The notes: a model not told the origin generated them from the sequence alone. A stretch of 64,000 nucleotides of DNA from Allgaiera indica (GCF_900106675.1 NZ_FNOB01000010.1:86070-150069); one strand, 5' to 3'; positions 19,071 to 31,718 are shown, counted from the stretch's first letter. Made by a program: numbers and translations.

Positions 19071-20369
19071 ATGAATACCCAAGCCCCCCGCGATCCCGGC
19101 TTCTTCACCGAAGCGCTCGAATCCCGCGACCCCGAGATCTTCGGAGCGATCCGCGACGAGCTGGGCCGCCAGCGCGACGAGATCGAACTGATCGCCTCCG
19201 AGAACATCGTCTCGGCCGCGGTGCTGGAAGCGCAGGGTTCGGTGCTGACCAACAAATATGCCGAAGGCTACCCGGGCAAGCGCTACTATGGCGGCTGCCA
19301 ATTCGTCGACGTGGCCGAGACCCTGGCGATCGAGCGCGCGAAGCAGCTTTTCGGCTGTGAATTCGCGAATGTTCAGCCCAATTCGGGCAGCCAGATGAAC
19401 CAGGCGGTGTTCCTGGCGTTGCTGAAGCCCGGCGATACCTTCATGGGGCTCGATCTGAACTCGGGCGGGCACCTGACGCATGGCTCGCCGGTGAACATGT
19501 CGGGCAAATGGTTCAACGTGGTCTCCTACGGGGTGCGCGCGCAGGATCAGCAGCTTGACCTGGAAGAGATCCGCGCGAAGGCGCTGGAGACGAAGCCCAA
19601 GCTGATCCTCGCCGGCGGCACCGCCTATTCCCGCGTCTGGGATTGGGCCGCGTTCCGGGCGATCGCCGACGAGGTGGGCGCCTATCTGATGGTCGACATG
19701 GCCCATATCGCGGGGCTGGTGGCGGGTGGCCAGCATCCCTCGCCGCTGCCGCATGCCCATGTCGTGACCAGCACCACGCACAAAAGCCTGCGCGGCCCGC
19801 GCGGCGGGATGATCCTGACAAACGACGCCGACATCGCGAAGAAGGTGAACTCGGCCGTCTTCCCCGGCCTTCAGGGCGGCCCCTTGATGCATGTGATCGC
19901 CGCCAAGGCCGTGGCCTTCGGTGAGGCGCTGCGCCCCGAGTTCAAGTCCTATGCCGCGCAAGTGGTGGCCAACGCCCGCGCGATGGCCGATCAGCTGATG
20001 AAGGGCGGCATCGACATCGTCTCGGGCGGAACCGACAATCACCTGATGCTGGCCGACCTGCGGCCGAAGAAGGTAACCGGCAAGGCCGCCGAGGCCGCGC
20101 TTGGGCGCGCGCATATCACCTGCAACAAGAATGGCGTGCCCTTCGACCCCGAAAAGCCCTTCGTCACCTCGGGGATCCGGCTGGGCACGCCCGCCGGCAC
20201 CACCCGCGGCTTCGCCGAGCCGGAATTCCGCCAGATCGCGGACTGGATCGTCGAGGTGGTCGACGGGCTGGCCGCCAACGGCGAAGACGGCAATGCCGAG
20301 GTTGAAACCAAGGTGCGCGCCGAAGCGGCGACGCTTTGCGCCCGTTTCCCCCTTTATCCCAAGCTCTAG
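19071..20369 (+). CDS. glyA: serine hydroxymethyltransferase
   Basis: This 432-residue PLP enzyme interconverts serine and glycine with tetrahydrofolate. The PLP lysine is in [15 protein letters not shown], and the family segments [21 protein letters not shown] and [12 protein letters not shown] are intact. Two ATGs are six bases apart; the second is preferred because it sits 6 nt from the GGAG ribosome site. Glycine made here is also the amino donor pool for the beta-hydroxyaspartate cycle encoded further on. Confidence 0.96.
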   Translation: MNTQAPRDPGFFTEALESRDPEIFGAIRDELGRQRDEIELIASENIVSAAVLEAQGSVLTNKYAEGYPGKRYYGGCQFVDVAETLAIERAKQLFGCEFANVQPNSGSQMNQAVFLALLKPGDTFMGLDLNSGGHLTHGSPVNMSGKWFNVVSYGVRAQDQQLDLEEIRAKALETKPKLILAGGTAYSRVWDWAAFRAIADEVGAYLMVDMAHIAGLVAGGQHPSPLPHAHVVTSTTHKSLRGPRGGMILTNDADIAKKVNSAVFPGLQGGPLMHVIAAKAVAFGEALRPEFKSYAAQVVANARAMADQLMKGGIDIVSGGTDNHLMLADLRPKKVTGKAAEAALGRAHITCNKNGVPFDPEKPFVTSGIRLGTPAGTTRGFAEPEFRQIADWIVEVVDGLAANGEDGNAEVETKVRAEAATLCARFPLYPKL

Positions 20370-20409
20370 CCCCGGGCGTCCGCGATGCCATCCGCCCGGC
20401 GGCGGGCGG

Positions 20410-20781
20410 TCAGAGAAAGCCGCGCCAGATCAGGGTCGCGGTGAACAACGCCGCGACCAGCAGAAGGCTAAGAACCACGCTGGTCGCGATGCCGCGCAGC
20501 GCGTCGCGACGGCGTTCGCCGCGCCCCAGGTGCGACAGATGCCGCGTCAGCGCATCATGGGCCCGTGCCAGGCGCGGCGCATCCAGTCTTGGCAAAAGCT
20601 TCGGGTTTCGCGCCCAGTCGGCGGCGTCGGCCAGCATGGCCGCCTCGCGCCGCAACTTGCGCGGCAACCGACGGCCACCGCGGCGCAGCTTCGCCGGCAC
20701 GTCCCTGCCCCGCACACGCAGCCGGTCTTCCATCAGCGCAGAGACCCGCTCGGCCATCTGCTGAACACTCAGATCACTCAT
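20410..20781 (-). CDS. small basic protein with C-terminal membrane anchor, unknown function
   Basis: The 123-residue product has a highly basic N-terminal region (many Arg and Lys, residues ~20-90) and one hydrophobic segment at the C-terminus (TSVVLSLLLVAALFTATLIW), which would anchor it by its tail in the inner membrane. I do not recognise a domain. It is convergent with glyA and divergent from the hydrolase gene. The frame has GC bias consistent with real coding. Confidence 0.6.
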   Translation of the reverse strand: MSDLSVQQMAERVSALMEDRLRVRGRDVPAKLRRGGRRLPRKLRREAAMLADAADWARNPKLLPRLDAPRLARAHDALTRHLSHLGRGERRRDALRGIATSVVLSLLLVAALFTATLIWRGFL

Positions 20782-20888
20782 AATCCCGCCCCCTCGCGGC
20801 CTCAGTCTAGCCGGTCTTGCCCCCTTCCGGGAAAGGAAAATGCACGCGACCCATTGCCCTTTACGCCGCTGCGCCTATACCTCCGACC

Positions 20889-21659
20889 ATGCTGACCACG
20901 ATTCTTCAGGGCGAATCCAGCGCCCGGCCCCCGCTGCTGATCGCGCACGGCCTGTTCGGTTCGGCCCGCAACTGGGGCGCGATCGCCAAACGGCTGGCCG
21001 TGGGGCGGCAGGTGATCTCGGTCGACATGCGCAATCACGGCACCAGCCCGCGCCGCCCGACTCAGGGCTATGACGGCATGGCGGGCGACCTGGCCGAGGT
21101 GATCAACATGCACGGTGGGCGCGCCGATGTGCTGGGCCATTCGATGGGCGGCAAGGCGGCGATGGTCCTTGCGCTGACCCGGCCCAAGCTGATCGAGCGG
21201 CTGATCGTCGCCGATATCGCGCCGGTCGCCTACGGCCATAGCCAAAGCGGGCTGATCCGGGCGATGCGGGGGCTGGATCTGGAGGGGCTGACTTCCCGCG
21301 TCGAAGCCGACCGGCGCCTTGCCGCGACGGTCGAAGACCCCGCGACCCGGGCCTTCCTTCTGCAATCGCTCGATCTGCGTCAGGAACCGCCGCGCTGGCG
21401 GCTGAACCTCGACGTGCTGGAGACAGAGATGAGCCGCCTCGTCGGCTGGCCGGGGGTTTCGGGCCAGTTCCCGGGCCGGGCGCTGTTCATCACCGGGTCG
21501 GAATCGAGCTATGTCGACGACGACGGTCGAGCGCAGATCGCCAAATTGTTTCCCTCCGCCGAGTTCCACGAGATCAAGGGCGCGGGCCATTGGCTGCATG
21601 CCGAGAAACCACGCGAATTCGAGATCGCCGTCGCCGCCTTCCTGGAGCGCGGGGGCTGA
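20889..21659 (+). CDS. alpha/beta-fold hydrolase (YbfF-like esterase)
   Basis: This 256-residue cytoplasmic hydrolase has the oxyanion segment IAHGLFGSARNW, the nucleophile elbow LGHSMGGKAA (Ser), an acidic residue after FITGSES and the catalytic His in GAGHWLHAEKP. The pattern (HGLFGS, DMRNHG) matches the YbfF/esterase family of short-chain acyl esterases. The start ATG is chosen to match the family N-terminus (MLTTIL); the frame is open further upstream. It is a stand-alone gene. Confidence 0.85.
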   Translation: MLTTILQGESSARPPLLIAHGLFGSARNWGAIAKRLAVGRQVISVDMRNHGTSPRRPTQGYDGMAGDLAEVINMHGGRADVLGHSMGGKAAMVLALTRPKLIERLIVADIAPVAYGHSQSGLIRAMRGLDLEGLTSRVEADRRLAATVEDPATRAFLLQSLDLRQEPPRWRLNLDVLETEMSRLVGWPGVSGQFPGRALFITGSESSYVDDDGRAQIAKLFPSAEFHEIKGAGHWLHAEKPREFEIAVAAFLERGG

Positions 21660-21709
21660 AGCCCAAATGTGGCCGAGGCCTTCGGCCCGCGACCGTGGGG
21701 CCGGCCGGA

Positions 21710-22054
21710 TCAGTCCTTTCCTTCCGCGACCAATTGCCAGCGTCCCGGCTTGCACGCGACCAGGCGGCCGCGCATCTCTCCGCTGTCGCCGCGGGAAGCG
21801 TCGTCGGACAGCCGGCAGCCCGTCACCTGCGGCACAAGCGAGACCATCGTTTCGCGGATCGCGCGGTGTTCGCCGGGGCGAGCATACCCCAGGCGGATCA
21901 CCTCTACCCGATCGCCCTTGCGGTAAACGACATACTGGCGCCCGTCGCGCAGCACCTCGGCCCGGGCGGCACCGAAGAAGGCCGGGGCGGGCTGCGCCCC
22001 GCAACCGGCGATCGAAAACAGCATCAAGAGGCCCGCGCCCCAGCGCATCCGCAT
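21710..22054 (-). CDS. small lipoprotein of unknown function
   Basis: The 114-residue product has a short basic N-terminus, a hydrophobic stretch and a lipobox (LMLFSIAGCGAQP) with the acylated Cys near residue 18. Two further cysteines (VTGCRL, LVACKPG) may form a disulfide. The start is placed at MRMRWG so that the signal peptide has normal length; an upstream ATG would add eleven residues. It is convergent with the hydrolase gene. No domain is recognised. Confidence 0.65.
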   Translation of the reverse strand: MRMRWGAGLLMLFSIAGCGAQPAPAFFGAARAEVLRDGRQYVVYRKGDRVEVIRLGYARPGEHRAIRETMVSLVPQVTGCRLSDDASRGDSGEMRGRLVACKPGRWQLVAEGKD

Positions 22055-22289
22055 CCACCGCCCCCCGCTTCGCCCCCGATGCAGCACCGTCGCGCCCCTT
22101 TCACCGCCCTATCGCCCGCGTGGCGGCGCGCCCGCCCGTTCGCGCCCCGGCAGGAACCAGCCTGCCCCGATCGAGGTTAATAGCCGGTAAAGTCACATGT
22201 CCGCGCCCTTACCGCGTGGCAGAGTTGACACTGGCGTGGCCGCCCGGCAACGTGCCGGCCTGATCTTCCACCGGAGCAGGGAGTTCCGC

Positions 22290-22430
22290 ATGATCCGCAT
22301 AGTTTTTCTTCTCACCATCGCCCTGGGCCTTGCCGGCTGCGACACGATGGCCGGGGCCGGGCAGGATATCGCGACGGCTGGCCACACCCTGACCAGCACC
22401 GCGAAGCAGACCCAGGCGAACATGGACTGA
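22290..22430 (+). CDS. entericidin-like small lipoprotein
   Basis: The 46-residue product MIRIVFLLTIALGLAGCDTM... has a lipobox (LGLAGC) and a short mature part (GAGQDIATAGHTLTSTA) resembling entericidin A/B family lipoproteins. An upstream in-frame ATG would add 31 residues before the signal peptide and is unlikely. An AGCAGGGAG ribosome site precedes the chosen start. Entericidins have been linked to stress-induced lysis in enterobacteria; the role here is unknown. Confidence 0.7.
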   Translation: MIRIVFLLTIALGLAGCDTMAGAGQDIATAGHTLTSTAKQTQANMD

Positions 22431-22541
22431 CCCCTAGCAGCGTCCCGGCGGGATCCGCTTGGGGCGCACGGGCGGGGCCGGGCTGGGCCGGGGGCTTGAT
22501 GTCCGCTTGACCGGCCTTCGATTCCTGCTCATATGCGCCCC

Positions 22542-24341
22542 ATGACCGAGCTTGACCGTATTCGCAACTTCTCGATCGTGGCGCATATCGACCACGGAAA
22601 ATCCACGCTTGCCGACCGGCTGATCCAGCTGACCGGCACCGTCGCCCAACGCGACATGAAGGAGCAGATGCTCGACGCGATGGATATAGAGCGCGAGCGC
22701 GGCATCACCATCAAGGCGAACTCGGTCCGCATCGAATACCCGGCGAAGGATGGCCACACCTACATCCTGAACCTGATCGACACCCCCGGCCACGTCGACT
22801 TCGCCTATGAGGTCAGCCGCTCCATGCGCGCGGTCGAAGGCTCGCTGCTGGTCGTCGACGCAAGCCAGGGGGTCGAGGCCCAGACGCTGGCGAACGTTTA
22901 TCAGGCGATCGACGCGGATCACGAGATCGTCCCGGTGCTGAACAAGATCGACCTGCCGGCGGCCGAGCCCGACCGCGTGAAGGAGCAGATCGAGGACGTG
23001 ATCGGTATCGACGCCTCGGACGCGATCCCGATCAGCGCGAAATCCGGCATGGGCATTCCCGACGTGCTGGAAGCGATCGTGCAGCGCCTGCCCGCGCCGA
23101 AGGGCGACCGCGACGCGCCCTTGAAGGCGATGCTGGTCGATTCGTGGTATGATAGCTATCTGGGTGTCGTCGTGCTGATCCGGGTGATGGATGGCGTGAT
23201 CCGCAAGGGCGACACGATCCGCATGATCAAGACCAAGGCGACCTACAAGCTGGACAAACTGGCGGTGCTGAAGCCGCAGATGGTGGATATCGCAGAGCTG
23301 GGCCCGGGCGAGATCGGCGTCTTCACCGCCTCGATCAAGCAGGTCCGCGACACCCGCGTGGGCGACACGATCACCCATGAACGCGCCCAATGCGCCACCG
23401 CCCTGCCCGGCTTCAAACCCGCGCAGCCGGTGGTGTTTTGCGGCCTTTTCCCTGTCGACAGCGCCGAATTCGACGCCCTGCGCGACGCGATCGAGAAGCT
23501 GGCGCTGAACGATGCAAGCTTCAGCTACGAGATGGAAACATCGGCCGCGCTGGGCTTCGGCTTCCGCTGCGGCTTCCTGGGGCTGCTGCATCTGGAGGTC
23601 GTGCGCGACCGGCTGGAACGCGAATACGATATCGACCTGATCACCACGGCGCCCTCGGTCGTCTACCATATCCACATGCGCGACGGCGAGATGCGCGAAT
23701 TGCACAACCCCGCCGACATGCCCGACCTGACCCTTGTCAACCATATCGAGGAGCCGCGCATCAAGGCCACGATCATGGTGCCCGACGACTATCTGGGCGA
23801 GGTGCTGAAGCTGTGTCAGGACCGGCGCGGGATCCAGCTGGATCTGACCTATGCGGGCAGCCGCGCGATGGTGGTCTACGACCTGCCGCTGAACGAGGTG
23901 GTATTCGATTTCTACGACCGGCTGAAGTCGGTCACCAAGGGCTATGCGTCGTTCGATTACCAGATCACCGGCTACCGCGAGGACGTGCTGGTGAAGATGT
24001 CGATCCTGGTCAATGACGAGCCGGTCGACGCGCTGTCCTTGATGGTGCACCGCGACCGGGCCGAGATGCGCGGCCGCGCGATGTGCGAGAAGCTGAAAGA
24101 GCTGATCCCGCGGCATATGTTCAAGATCCCGATCCAGGCGGCGATCGGTGGCCGGGTGATCGCGCGCGAGACCATCGCGGCGCTGCGCAAGGATGTCACC
24201 GCGAAATGCTATGGCGGCGACGTGACGCGCAAGAAGAAGCTGCTGGAAAAGCAGAAGGCCGGCAAGAAGAAGATGCGTCAGTTCGGCAAGGTTGAGATCC
24301 CGCAGCAGGCCTTCATCAACGCGCTGAAGATGGATGACTGA
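22542..24341 (+). CDS. lepA: elongation factor 4 (LepA)
   Basis: This 599-residue translational GTPase has G1 AHIDHGKST, the switch/G3 segment DTPGHVDF and G4 NKIDLP, followed by the EF-G-like domains and the LepA-specific C-terminal domain with its basic tail ([16 protein letters not shown]). It back-translocates stalled ribosomes or aids initiation/assembly. The start matches the usual family N-terminus ([20 protein letters not shown]); an ATG three codons upstream is possible. Confidence 0.97.
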   Translation: MTELDRIRNFSIVAHIDHGKSTLADRLIQLTGTVAQRDMKEQMLDAMDIERERGITIKANSVRIEYPAKDGHTYILNLIDTPGHVDFAYEVSRSMRAVEGSLLVVDASQGVEAQTLANVYQAIDADHEIVPVLNKIDLPAAEPDRVKEQIEDVIGIDASDAIPISAKSGMGIPDVLEAIVQRLPAPKGDRDAPLKAMLVDSWYDSYLGVVVLIRVMDGVIRKGDTIRMIKTKATYKLDKLAVLKPQMVDIAELGPGEIGVFTASIKQVRDTRVGDTITHERAQCATALPGFKPAQPVVFCGLFPVDSAEFDALRDAIEKLALNDASFSYEMETSAALGFGFRCGFLGLLHLEVVRDRLEREYDIDLITTAPSVVYHIHMRDGEMRELHNPADMPDLTLVNHIEEPRIKATIMVPDDYLGEVLKLCQDRRGIQLDLTYAGSRAMVVYDLPLNEVVFDFYDRLKSVTKGYASFDYQITGYREDVLVKMSILVNDEPVDALSLMVHRDRAEMRGRAMCEKLKELIPRHMFKIPIQAAIGGRVIARETIAALRKDVTAKCYGGDVTRKKKLLEKQKAGKKKMRQFGKVEIPQQAFINALKMDD

Positions 24342-24342
24342 C

Positions 24343-24372
24343 GGCGCCTGCGGCCGGATGCCCGGCGGCGCC
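24343..24372. terminator. possible terminator hairpin after lepA
   Basis: The inverted repeat GGCGCC...GGCGCC contains an inner stem GCCGG/CCGGC with loop ATGC. It starts one base after the lepA stop, in the 42-base gap to the convergent pgeF gene. Confidence 0.45.
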
Positions 24373-24383
24373 CAGGTGACCGC

Positions 24384-25163
24384 CTACAGCCGGATGACCG
24401 AGATCAGCCGGCCGTAATCGGCCTCGCCCCGATGGGTGGTGCGGCGGTAGGAATAGAACCGCGCCGGATCGGCATAGGTGCAGTGGCGCGTCCATTCCGC
24501 CGCCCCCACCCCGGCGGCGCGCAGCCGGTGCAGACCGTAGGCGGGCAGATCGAACTGCACCCGATCCCCGGCACCACCGGCAAAGAAGCGCGCGTTGGCG
24601 GGATCTTCGGCCAGGAAATCCTCCATCAACTCGGGGCCGACCTCATAGGCGGCCTGGCTGATCGCGGGGCCGATCACCGCGCGGATGTCTCCGCGCCGCG
24701 CGCCCAGGGTTTCCATCGCGTCCAGCGTGGCCTCCAGCACGCCGCCCAGCGCCCCGCGCCAGCCGGCATGGGCCGCACCAACCACCCCGGCCCGCGCATC
24801 GGCGAACAGCACGGGCTGGCAATCGGCGGTCAGGATGCCCAGCGCCAGCCCCGGAACCCGCGTCACCATCGCGTCGGCGCGGGGCCGATTGTCGCCTTCC
24901 GGCGCGGGCTTCGGCGCTTCCGTCAGGGTCACGACGTCGGCGGAATGAACCTGGTTGATCGTCACCAGGGCCTCGGGCGCGACCTCCATCGCCGCGGCGA
25001 CCCGGGCGCGGTTCACCGTGACCGCAGAAGCCTGATCCGAAGATCCCGGCCCGCAATTCAACCCCTCGAAGATCCCCGAGGAGGCCCCGCCACGGCGGGT
25101 GAAGAAGCCGTGGCAGATGCCGGCGAGACTGGGCGAGGTGATGATTTCCAGGGTCATGATCAC
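24384..25163 (-). CDS. pgeF: peptidoglycan editing factor PgeF (laccase-domain, YfiH family)
   Basis: The 259-residue product has the DUF152/laccase-domain hallmarks: NQVHSADVV, TADCQPVLFAD, AAHAGWRG and CTYADPARFYSYRR, which supply the metal/nucleoside-binding His and Cys residues. In E. coli the homologue hydrolyses misincorporated L-Ser-containing peptidoglycan precursors; some members act as purine nucleoside phosphorylases. The GTG start overlaps the stop of the upstream gene (GTGA); an ATG two codons later is an alternative. It is last in the lgt-midA-pgeF operon. Confidence 0.88.
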   Translation of the reverse strand: MIMTLEIITSPSLAGICHGFFTRRGGASSGIFEGLNCGPGSSDQASAVTVNRARVAAAMEVAPEALVTINQVHSADVVTLTEAPKPAPEGDNRPRADAMVTRVPGLALGILTADCQPVLFADARAGVVGAAHAGWRGALGGVLEATLDAMETLGARRGDIRAVIGPAISQAAYEVGPELMEDFLAEDPANARFFAGGAGDRVQFDLPAYGLHRLRAAGVGAAEWTRHCTYADPARFYSYRRTTHRGEADYGRLISVIRL

Positions 25164-26248
25164 GCTGATGTGGTCTTTGCGGCGGGCTCCAACCCGGGTG
25201 GCAGGCTCTGGCCGGGCCTGGCCAGACCCAGCACCTTGAAGAGCCTTCCCATTTCTTCCACGGCGGTCAAGCGCCGCGTGGCGGCGCGATGCGCCTCCAG
25301 CGCGGGGCCGCTCAGCCGCTGGGCAAGGATCTCGGCCCGCTGCCCGATCCCCAGACGGGCCAGCCAGGCCCCCTGTTCCGTCAGGCCCGACGCCGCCAGC
25401 CGCGGGGCGGCCAGGCGCAGCGCCTCGAAATCGACATGCGCGGTCAGGTCGGCCTCTCCGGGATGGGCCAGCGGTGGGTCACTTTCGCGTGCCCGAAGGG
25501 CCTGCAGCGTATCGCCCAGCGAATGCCAGCCGCCGTAGTCGATGATCAGCGCGGCCCCGCCACGGGCGCACAGCCGCGCCTCGATCGCGTGCATCACCGG
25601 CACGGCGGCGGGGCAGGTCTCGATCAGATCGCCCTCTTGCGTGTCTTCCAGCCGGCGGGCCAGCGCCGCGGGCGCCACCGTATCGGACAGGCCGAAACGC
25701 AGCCCGCCCCCGGTATCCAGGCCAACTAGCCGCTCGCGCCAGGCGCTGCCGGCACGCTGGAACTGGCGAATCGGCAGGGCATCGAAGAATTCGTTGGCGA
25801 TCAGGTAAAGCGGCGCCTCGGGCAGGCTTTGGGCGCTGTCATGCCATTCGGGCGCGGCCTGGCCCAAGGCCTGCGCCTGGGCCGCCCGCAGGCGCGGCGA
25901 GGCCTCGACCAGATGCAGGCGCAGGGCGGCATGAAACCCCGGCACGCCCCGCGTCGCGCGCAGGATGTCGGCCATCAGCGTGCCGCGCCCGGGGCCCAGC
26001 TCGGCCAGGGTGAAGGGCGCGGGCGCGCCCTGGTCCAGCCAGCATTGCGCCAGCGCCAGCCCCGCGAGTTCTCCGAACATCTGGCTGATCTCGGGCGCGG
26101 TGATGAAATCGCCCTGCCGGCCGAACGGCTCTTGCGTGGTGTAATAGCCATGCGCGGGATGCAGCAGGCATTCCGCCATGTATTCGGCCACCGGAATCGG
26201 GCCATCCGCCGCGATGCGCCGCGCCAGGATCTGCGTAAGCGGAGTCAC
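25160..26248 (-). CDS. SAM-dependent methyltransferase, MidA/NDUFAF7 family
   Basis: This 362-residue class I methyltransferase belongs to the DUF185 family: [16 protein letters not shown] at the N-terminus, the SAM-binding motif [17 protein letters not shown] and [12 protein letters not shown]. The mitochondrial homologue NDUFAF7 methylates an arginine of complex I subunit NDUFS2 during assembly. The presence of an NDUFS4-like gene at 31217 fits a complex I theme but is not adjacent. The GTG start overlaps the lgt stop by four bases. Confidence 0.85.
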   Translation of the reverse strand: MTPLTQILARRIAADGPIPVAEYMAECLLHPAHGYYTTQEPFGRQGDFITAPEISQMFGELAGLALAQCWLDQGAPAPFTLAELGPGRGTLMADILRATRGVPGFHAALRLHLVEASPRLRAAQAQALGQAAPEWHDSAQSLPEAPLYLIANEFFDALPIRQFQRAGSAWRERLVGLDTGGGLRFGLSDTVAPAALARRLEDTQEGDLIETCPAAVPVMHAIEARLCARGGAALIIDYGGWHSLGDTLQALRARESDPPLAHPGEADLTAHVDFEALRLAAPRLAASGLTEQGAWLARLGIGQRAEILAQRLSGPALEAHRAATRRLTAVEEMGRLFKVLGLARPGQSLPPGLEPAAKTTSA

Positions 26249-27144
26249 CCCGCCCGGCGCCAGTAGCTGCGCCACAGAAAGAAAAGCCCCACGATGATCA
26301 TCGGCAGCGACAGCACCTGTCCCATCGACAGCCCGCCCAGGCCGTGACCGAACTCGACCACATTGCCCATCGGATCGGAAATGCTGCGGAATTCCGGATC
26401 GGCCTCGCGGAAGAATTCGACGATGAACCGCGCAATGCCGTAGCCCGTCAGGAATACCCCCAGCAAACGCCCGGCATGCTTCAGCGCGCCCGTGCGCCAG
26501 GCAAGATACAGCAAGATCGTCCCCAGGATGACGCCTTCCATCCCCGCTTCATAAAGCTGCGAGGGATGGCGCGTGCAGACCCCCACCCAGCCGGGGCCGC
26601 AATTCGACGCCGCCGGCCCGGGAAAGGCCACCGCCCAGGGCACATGGCTGGGCAGGCCCCACAATTCGTTGTTGATGAAGTTGGCGATCCGCCCCAGCAT
26701 CAGACCCGGCGGCGTGGCCACCGCCAGCGCATCGGCGGTCTGCAAAAGCGGGATCTTGTGATGCCGGCAGAACAGCGTCACCGCCAGCATGACACCCAGC
26801 AAGCCGCCATGGAACGACATGCCGCCATGCCAGACCTGGGGGATCTGCCAAGGATGGGAGAAATAGAAGGCCGGCTCGTAGAACAGCACGAAGCCGGTGC
26901 GGCCGCCCAGCACCACCCCCAGAATCACCCAGGTCAGCAGGTCCTCGACCTGACGCGGCTGCATCGGTGAGCGGTCTCCAGGCCAAAGGCGCGGGTGCTT
27001 CACCAGCGACACCACGATCCGCCAGCCAATGACGAGGCCCAGAATATACGCCACCGCATACCACCGCAGCGAGAAGCTGGCCCCGAACAGGTGAATGGTG
27101 AACACGATGGGAGAAATGTCGGGAAAGGGGATGTAATGTTGCAT
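26245..27144 (-). CDS. lgt: prolipoprotein diacylglyceryl transferase
   Basis: This 299-residue inner-membrane enzyme attaches diacylglycerol to the lipobox cysteine of prolipoproteins. It has seven predicted membrane segments, the Lgt signature [13 protein letters not shown] and the essential HGG segment ([12 protein letters not shown]). It starts the lgt-midA-pgeF operon with 4-base overlaps. The start is the ATG of [12 protein letters not shown]; upstream open frame lacks the family N-terminus. Several lipoprotein genes in the window are potential substrates. Confidence 0.96.
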   Translation of the reverse strand: MQHYIPFPDISPIVFTIHLFGASFSLRWYAVAYILGLVIGWRIVVSLVKHPRLWPGDRSPMQPRQVEDLLTWVILGVVLGGRTGFVLFYEPAFYFSHPWQIPQVWHGGMSFHGGLLGVMLAVTLFCRHHKIPLLQTADALAVATPPGLMLGRIANFINNELWGLPSHVPWAVAFPGPAASNCGPGWVGVCTRHPSQLYEAGMEGVILGTILLYLAWRTGALKHAGRLLGVFLTGYGIARFIVEFFREADPEFRSISDPMGNVVEFGHGLGGLSMGQVLSLPMIIVGLFFLWRSYWRRAG

Positions 27145-27248
27145 GTCACCTCCGTCTGCGCCTGGTTGAATAGGTTTGCCCGGCGAAGTCAACCTTGAGA
27201 TTCCGGCGCATGCGGCCCATATGGAGACAAGCGTTACCGGAGGCCCCG

Positions 27249-27506
27249 ATGCAGACACGCAACAAGATTCTCGACGACTTCTCGCAACTGATGACAAATG
27301 CGATGGGGGTGGCCCAGGGCGCTCGCACCGAAGCCGAAACCGCGATGAAGGGTCTGATCGACCGCTGGCTGGCCGACCGCGACTTCGTCACCCGCGAGGA
27401 ATTCGACGCGGTGCGCGCGATGGCCCAGAAGGCACGCGAGGAGAACGAGGCCCTCAAGGCCCGCCTCGATACGCTCGAAGCAGCGGCCGGACCCGCCAAG
27501 TCCTGA
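27249..27506 (+). CDS. ubiK: UbiK-family accessory factor (BMFP)
   Basis: This 85-residue protein has the UbiK/YqiC pattern: helical N-terminus ([17 protein letters not shown]), a middle [15 protein letters not shown] motif and a C-terminal coiled coil ([13 protein letters not shown]). It is an accessory factor for ubiquinone biosynthesis that binds lipids. It is divergent from lgt. The start ATG is chosen because the family begins right at the helix; an upstream in-frame ATG would add 18 residues without similarity. Confidence 0.85.
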   Translation: MQTRNKILDDFSQLMTNAMGVAQGARTEAETAMKGLIDRWLADRDFVTREEFDAVRAMAQKAREENEALKARLDTLEAAAGPAKS

Positions 27507-27565
27507 GCCCGACCCCCTTATCCACTTCTCCACTTCGCCTTGGCGAAAATATTCCGGGGGGTCAC

Positions 27566-27584
27566 AGGGGGGCAGCGCCCCCCT
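27566..27584. terminator. terminator hairpin between convergent ubiK and DUF4396 genes
   Basis: An 8-bp perfect stem AGGGGGGC/GCCCCCCT with a 3-nt loop. Its context (a G-run, then a G/C-run stem) resembles the hairpin at 1282-1306. Confidence 0.6.
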
Positions 27585-27652
27585 CGCCCGGGCCGGACCG
27601 GCGCCCCCCCCCTGGGGGCGCTCCGTCAGATGCGGGAAACGGCCGCGCCGCG

Positions 27653-28366
27653 CTACATCGCCTCCTTCACCCCGGCACGGATGAGCATCAGGTTGGTCGG
27701 CCAGGCCGTCAGCAACCCCGCCCCCATCGCGATCTGCATCGCCAGCCAGAAGGGCGGCGAGGCCGGGATCAGCGGCGCGCCGATCAGGTCGGGGAAGATC
27801 CAGAAGTGAAAGAGCCCCATCGCGCCGTACATCCCCACCTGCCAGGAGATCAGCGACAGCGTATCGGCCTTCAGCGCCTCGATGATGCCGCGCCACGGGG
27901 ACAGACCACGCATCGGCACGATCGCGAAATACTGGAAGACGATCCCTAGGATGAAGGCCAGAACGAAATCCAGGCCCCAGGCGGCAAAAATGCGTTCCGG
28001 CCAGAAACCCGGATAGCCGAACGGCACCAGCAGCACCGGCCAAATCGCGGCACTGCCCTCGGCCAGGATATCGCCGAGCGAGCAGCCTGCTCCGCAATGC
28101 AGTGCCCCCTTGGTCACTGCGGCGGCATCCGGGTCGCGGCCATCACTATCGTGGCTACCATGATCGCCACCCTCGGGCGCGCGGCCATGGCGCAAGTAGA
28201 AGGCGATCAACAGCGGCCCGCCGAACAGCGCGGTCAGCGGCCAGACCGCGTTCATGATTGCCATCGGCGGCGGACGACGGCGCAGGTCGCCCACCAACCA
28301 TATCGCCGAAGCCACGCCGACGAGGATGGTCAGCCAGGACAGAACGGTAAGCCAAATCGGTGTCAT
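27653..28366 (-). CDS. DUF4396 multi-pass membrane protein
   Basis: The 237-residue product has about six hydrophobic segments and starts MTPIWLTVLSWLTILVG. Between segments 2 and 3 lies a His/Asp-rich loop (GGDHGSHDSDGRDPD) followed by HCGAGCSLGD, a likely metal-binding site. The pattern matches DUF4396 integral membrane proteins, often found near copper or other metal genes. No metal gene is adjacent here, and the function is unknown. The frame is open upstream, but the start is set by the first hydrophobic segment. Confidence 0.75.
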   Translation of the reverse strand: MTPIWLTVLSWLTILVGVASAIWLVGDLRRRPPPMAIMNAVWPLTALFGGPLLIAFYLRHGRAPEGGDHGSHDSDGRDPDAAAVTKGALHCGAGCSLGDILAEGSAAIWPVLLVPFGYPGFWPERIFAAWGLDFVLAFILGIVFQYFAIVPMRGLSPWRGIIEALKADTLSLISWQVGMYGAMGLFHFWIFPDLIGAPLIPASPPFWLAMQIAMGAGLLTAWPTNLMLIRAGVKEAM

Positions 28367-28403
28367 GCGGTGGTCCAACAAGAAATGAGGTTTTGCTGCG
28401 TCT

Positions 28404-28433
28404 GCCCCGGCCCCCTGGGGAAAGGGCCGGGGC
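28404..28433. terminator. strong GC hairpin of uncertain role
   Basis: A 10-bp perfect stem GCCCCGGCCC/GGGCCGGGGC with a 10-nt loop, upstream of the DUF4396 gene. It could terminate transcripts running in from uvrB on the minus strand. Confidence 0.45.
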
Positions 28434-28757
28434 GCGTCGTGCTGGGGACAGTTAGCACCTAGACGCAGTCCGGACAGGCATGCCGGATGTCGAGAAAACG
28501 CAAGCCGCCGGGATCGGTTCCGACCAGCGTTGAAAAATACCGCGCAACCATGGCGCGCAGACCCGACCAAGACCCAAGGCAGATCGTCGAACGAGGCCGC
28601 TTCGGTGCCGGCGCGGGCACCCGGCTGTCGCCGCGGGACCGGCGCGCCCCAGCCCCGCGCCTGGCCGATGCGGCGGCAAGGCTTGCCTTCGCAGCCCCGG
28701 CGGGGATGATGGGTCCGACGATCGGGCAAGTGCCGATCTCGCGACAAGGCCCCATGG
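28434..28757. other. 324-base gap with no supported gene
   Basis: Frames exist on both strands, but none has a recognisable domain. A minus-strand frame ending at 28459 finishes with GLRFLDIRHACPDCV, which looks protein-like and ends just before the hairpin at 28404-28433. Its N-terminal part is Arg/Ala/Pro-rich noise, so a gene is not claimed. Confidence 0.35.
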
Positions 28758-28859
28758 ATGACCCGATCGAAATTGCGCCTGTTGATGATCTTCGCAACGA
28801 CACTGGCCCTGACGGCCTGCGGCTTTTCCGGCGTGTCGGGCCCGTCGTCGTTCTTCTGA
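28758..28859 (+). CDS. very small lipoprotein
   Basis: This 33-codon frame reads MTRSKLRLLMIFATTLALTA then C, a basic start, a hydrophobic core and a lipobox (ALTAC, Cys21). Only twelve residues follow (GFSGVSGPSSFF). Such tiny lipoproteins occur in this family of bacteria, but no function is known. It is convergent with uvrB and has no clear ribosome site, so confidence is moderate. Confidence 0.5.
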   Translation: MTRSKLRLLMIFATTLALTACGFSGVSGPSSFF

Positions 28860-28882
28860 TCGCCGCGCGTTCGGCCGCTGCC

Positions 28883-31066
<2,184 letters not shown>

Positions 31067-31216
31067 GGCGATTCCCTGGGGCTTCCCCCAATCTGGTCCG
31101 TTTTTGTTCCGGCGCAACCCCGGGCAGGCATGCGGCGGTGATGCCGGGCCGCCGCGGGGCTTGCACAAGCGACGGGTTTTGCCGATAACCGCACGGTACG
31201 ACTTGCGAGGAATGCC

Positions 31217-31528
31217 ATGCGTGCACGCATCTATCAGCCCGCCCGGAATGCGATGCAATCCGGTCTGGCCAAGACCCATCAGTGGGTGCTGGACTTCGCC
31301 CCCGAAAGCCCGCGCGGGATTGACCCGCTGATGGGCTGGACCTCGTCGCCCGACACCCAAAGCCAGGTACGGCTGCGCTTTCATAGCCGTGAAGAGGCCG
31401 AGGAATACGCGCGCGAGCACGGGATCGATTATGTCGTCGTCCCGCCCCATTCACGCAAGGCCAACATCCGCCTGCGCGGCTACGGCGAGAATTTTGCCAG
31501 CGACCGGCGCGGCGCCTGGACACACTGA
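31217..31528 (+). CDS. NDUFS4-like complex I accessory subunit
   Basis: The 103-residue product matches the ETC complex I conserved-region family: [14 protein letters not shown] at the start, [24 protein letters not shown] and the C-terminal RRGAWTH. In alphaproteobacteria such as Paracoccus this small protein is a supernumerary subunit of the NADH:ubiquinone oxidoreductase, on the cytoplasmic arm. It is not next to the nuo operon, as is usual. It is divergent from uvrB. Confidence 0.88.
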   Translation: MRARIYQPARNAMQSGLAKTHQWVLDFAPESPRGIDPLMGWTSSPDTQSQVRLRFHSREEAEEYAREHGIDYVVVPPHSRKANIRLRGYGENFASDRRGAWTH

Positions 31529-31718
31529 CCTGTAAATCCGGATCAAGTTGCGGCGGAACGGGGCTCAAGATCCGGCGAAGCCGCTCGGATCAGCAGATTC
31601 CGTAACGCTTTGGCCACTCGCATCCGGATCCCGATACCTCTGCGCCGATCGACCCGCGCACAGAAGGACACCACAGGGCGGCCCCTCCCGGTCGCCCGTT
31701 TCATTTCCAGGGCCGGCC

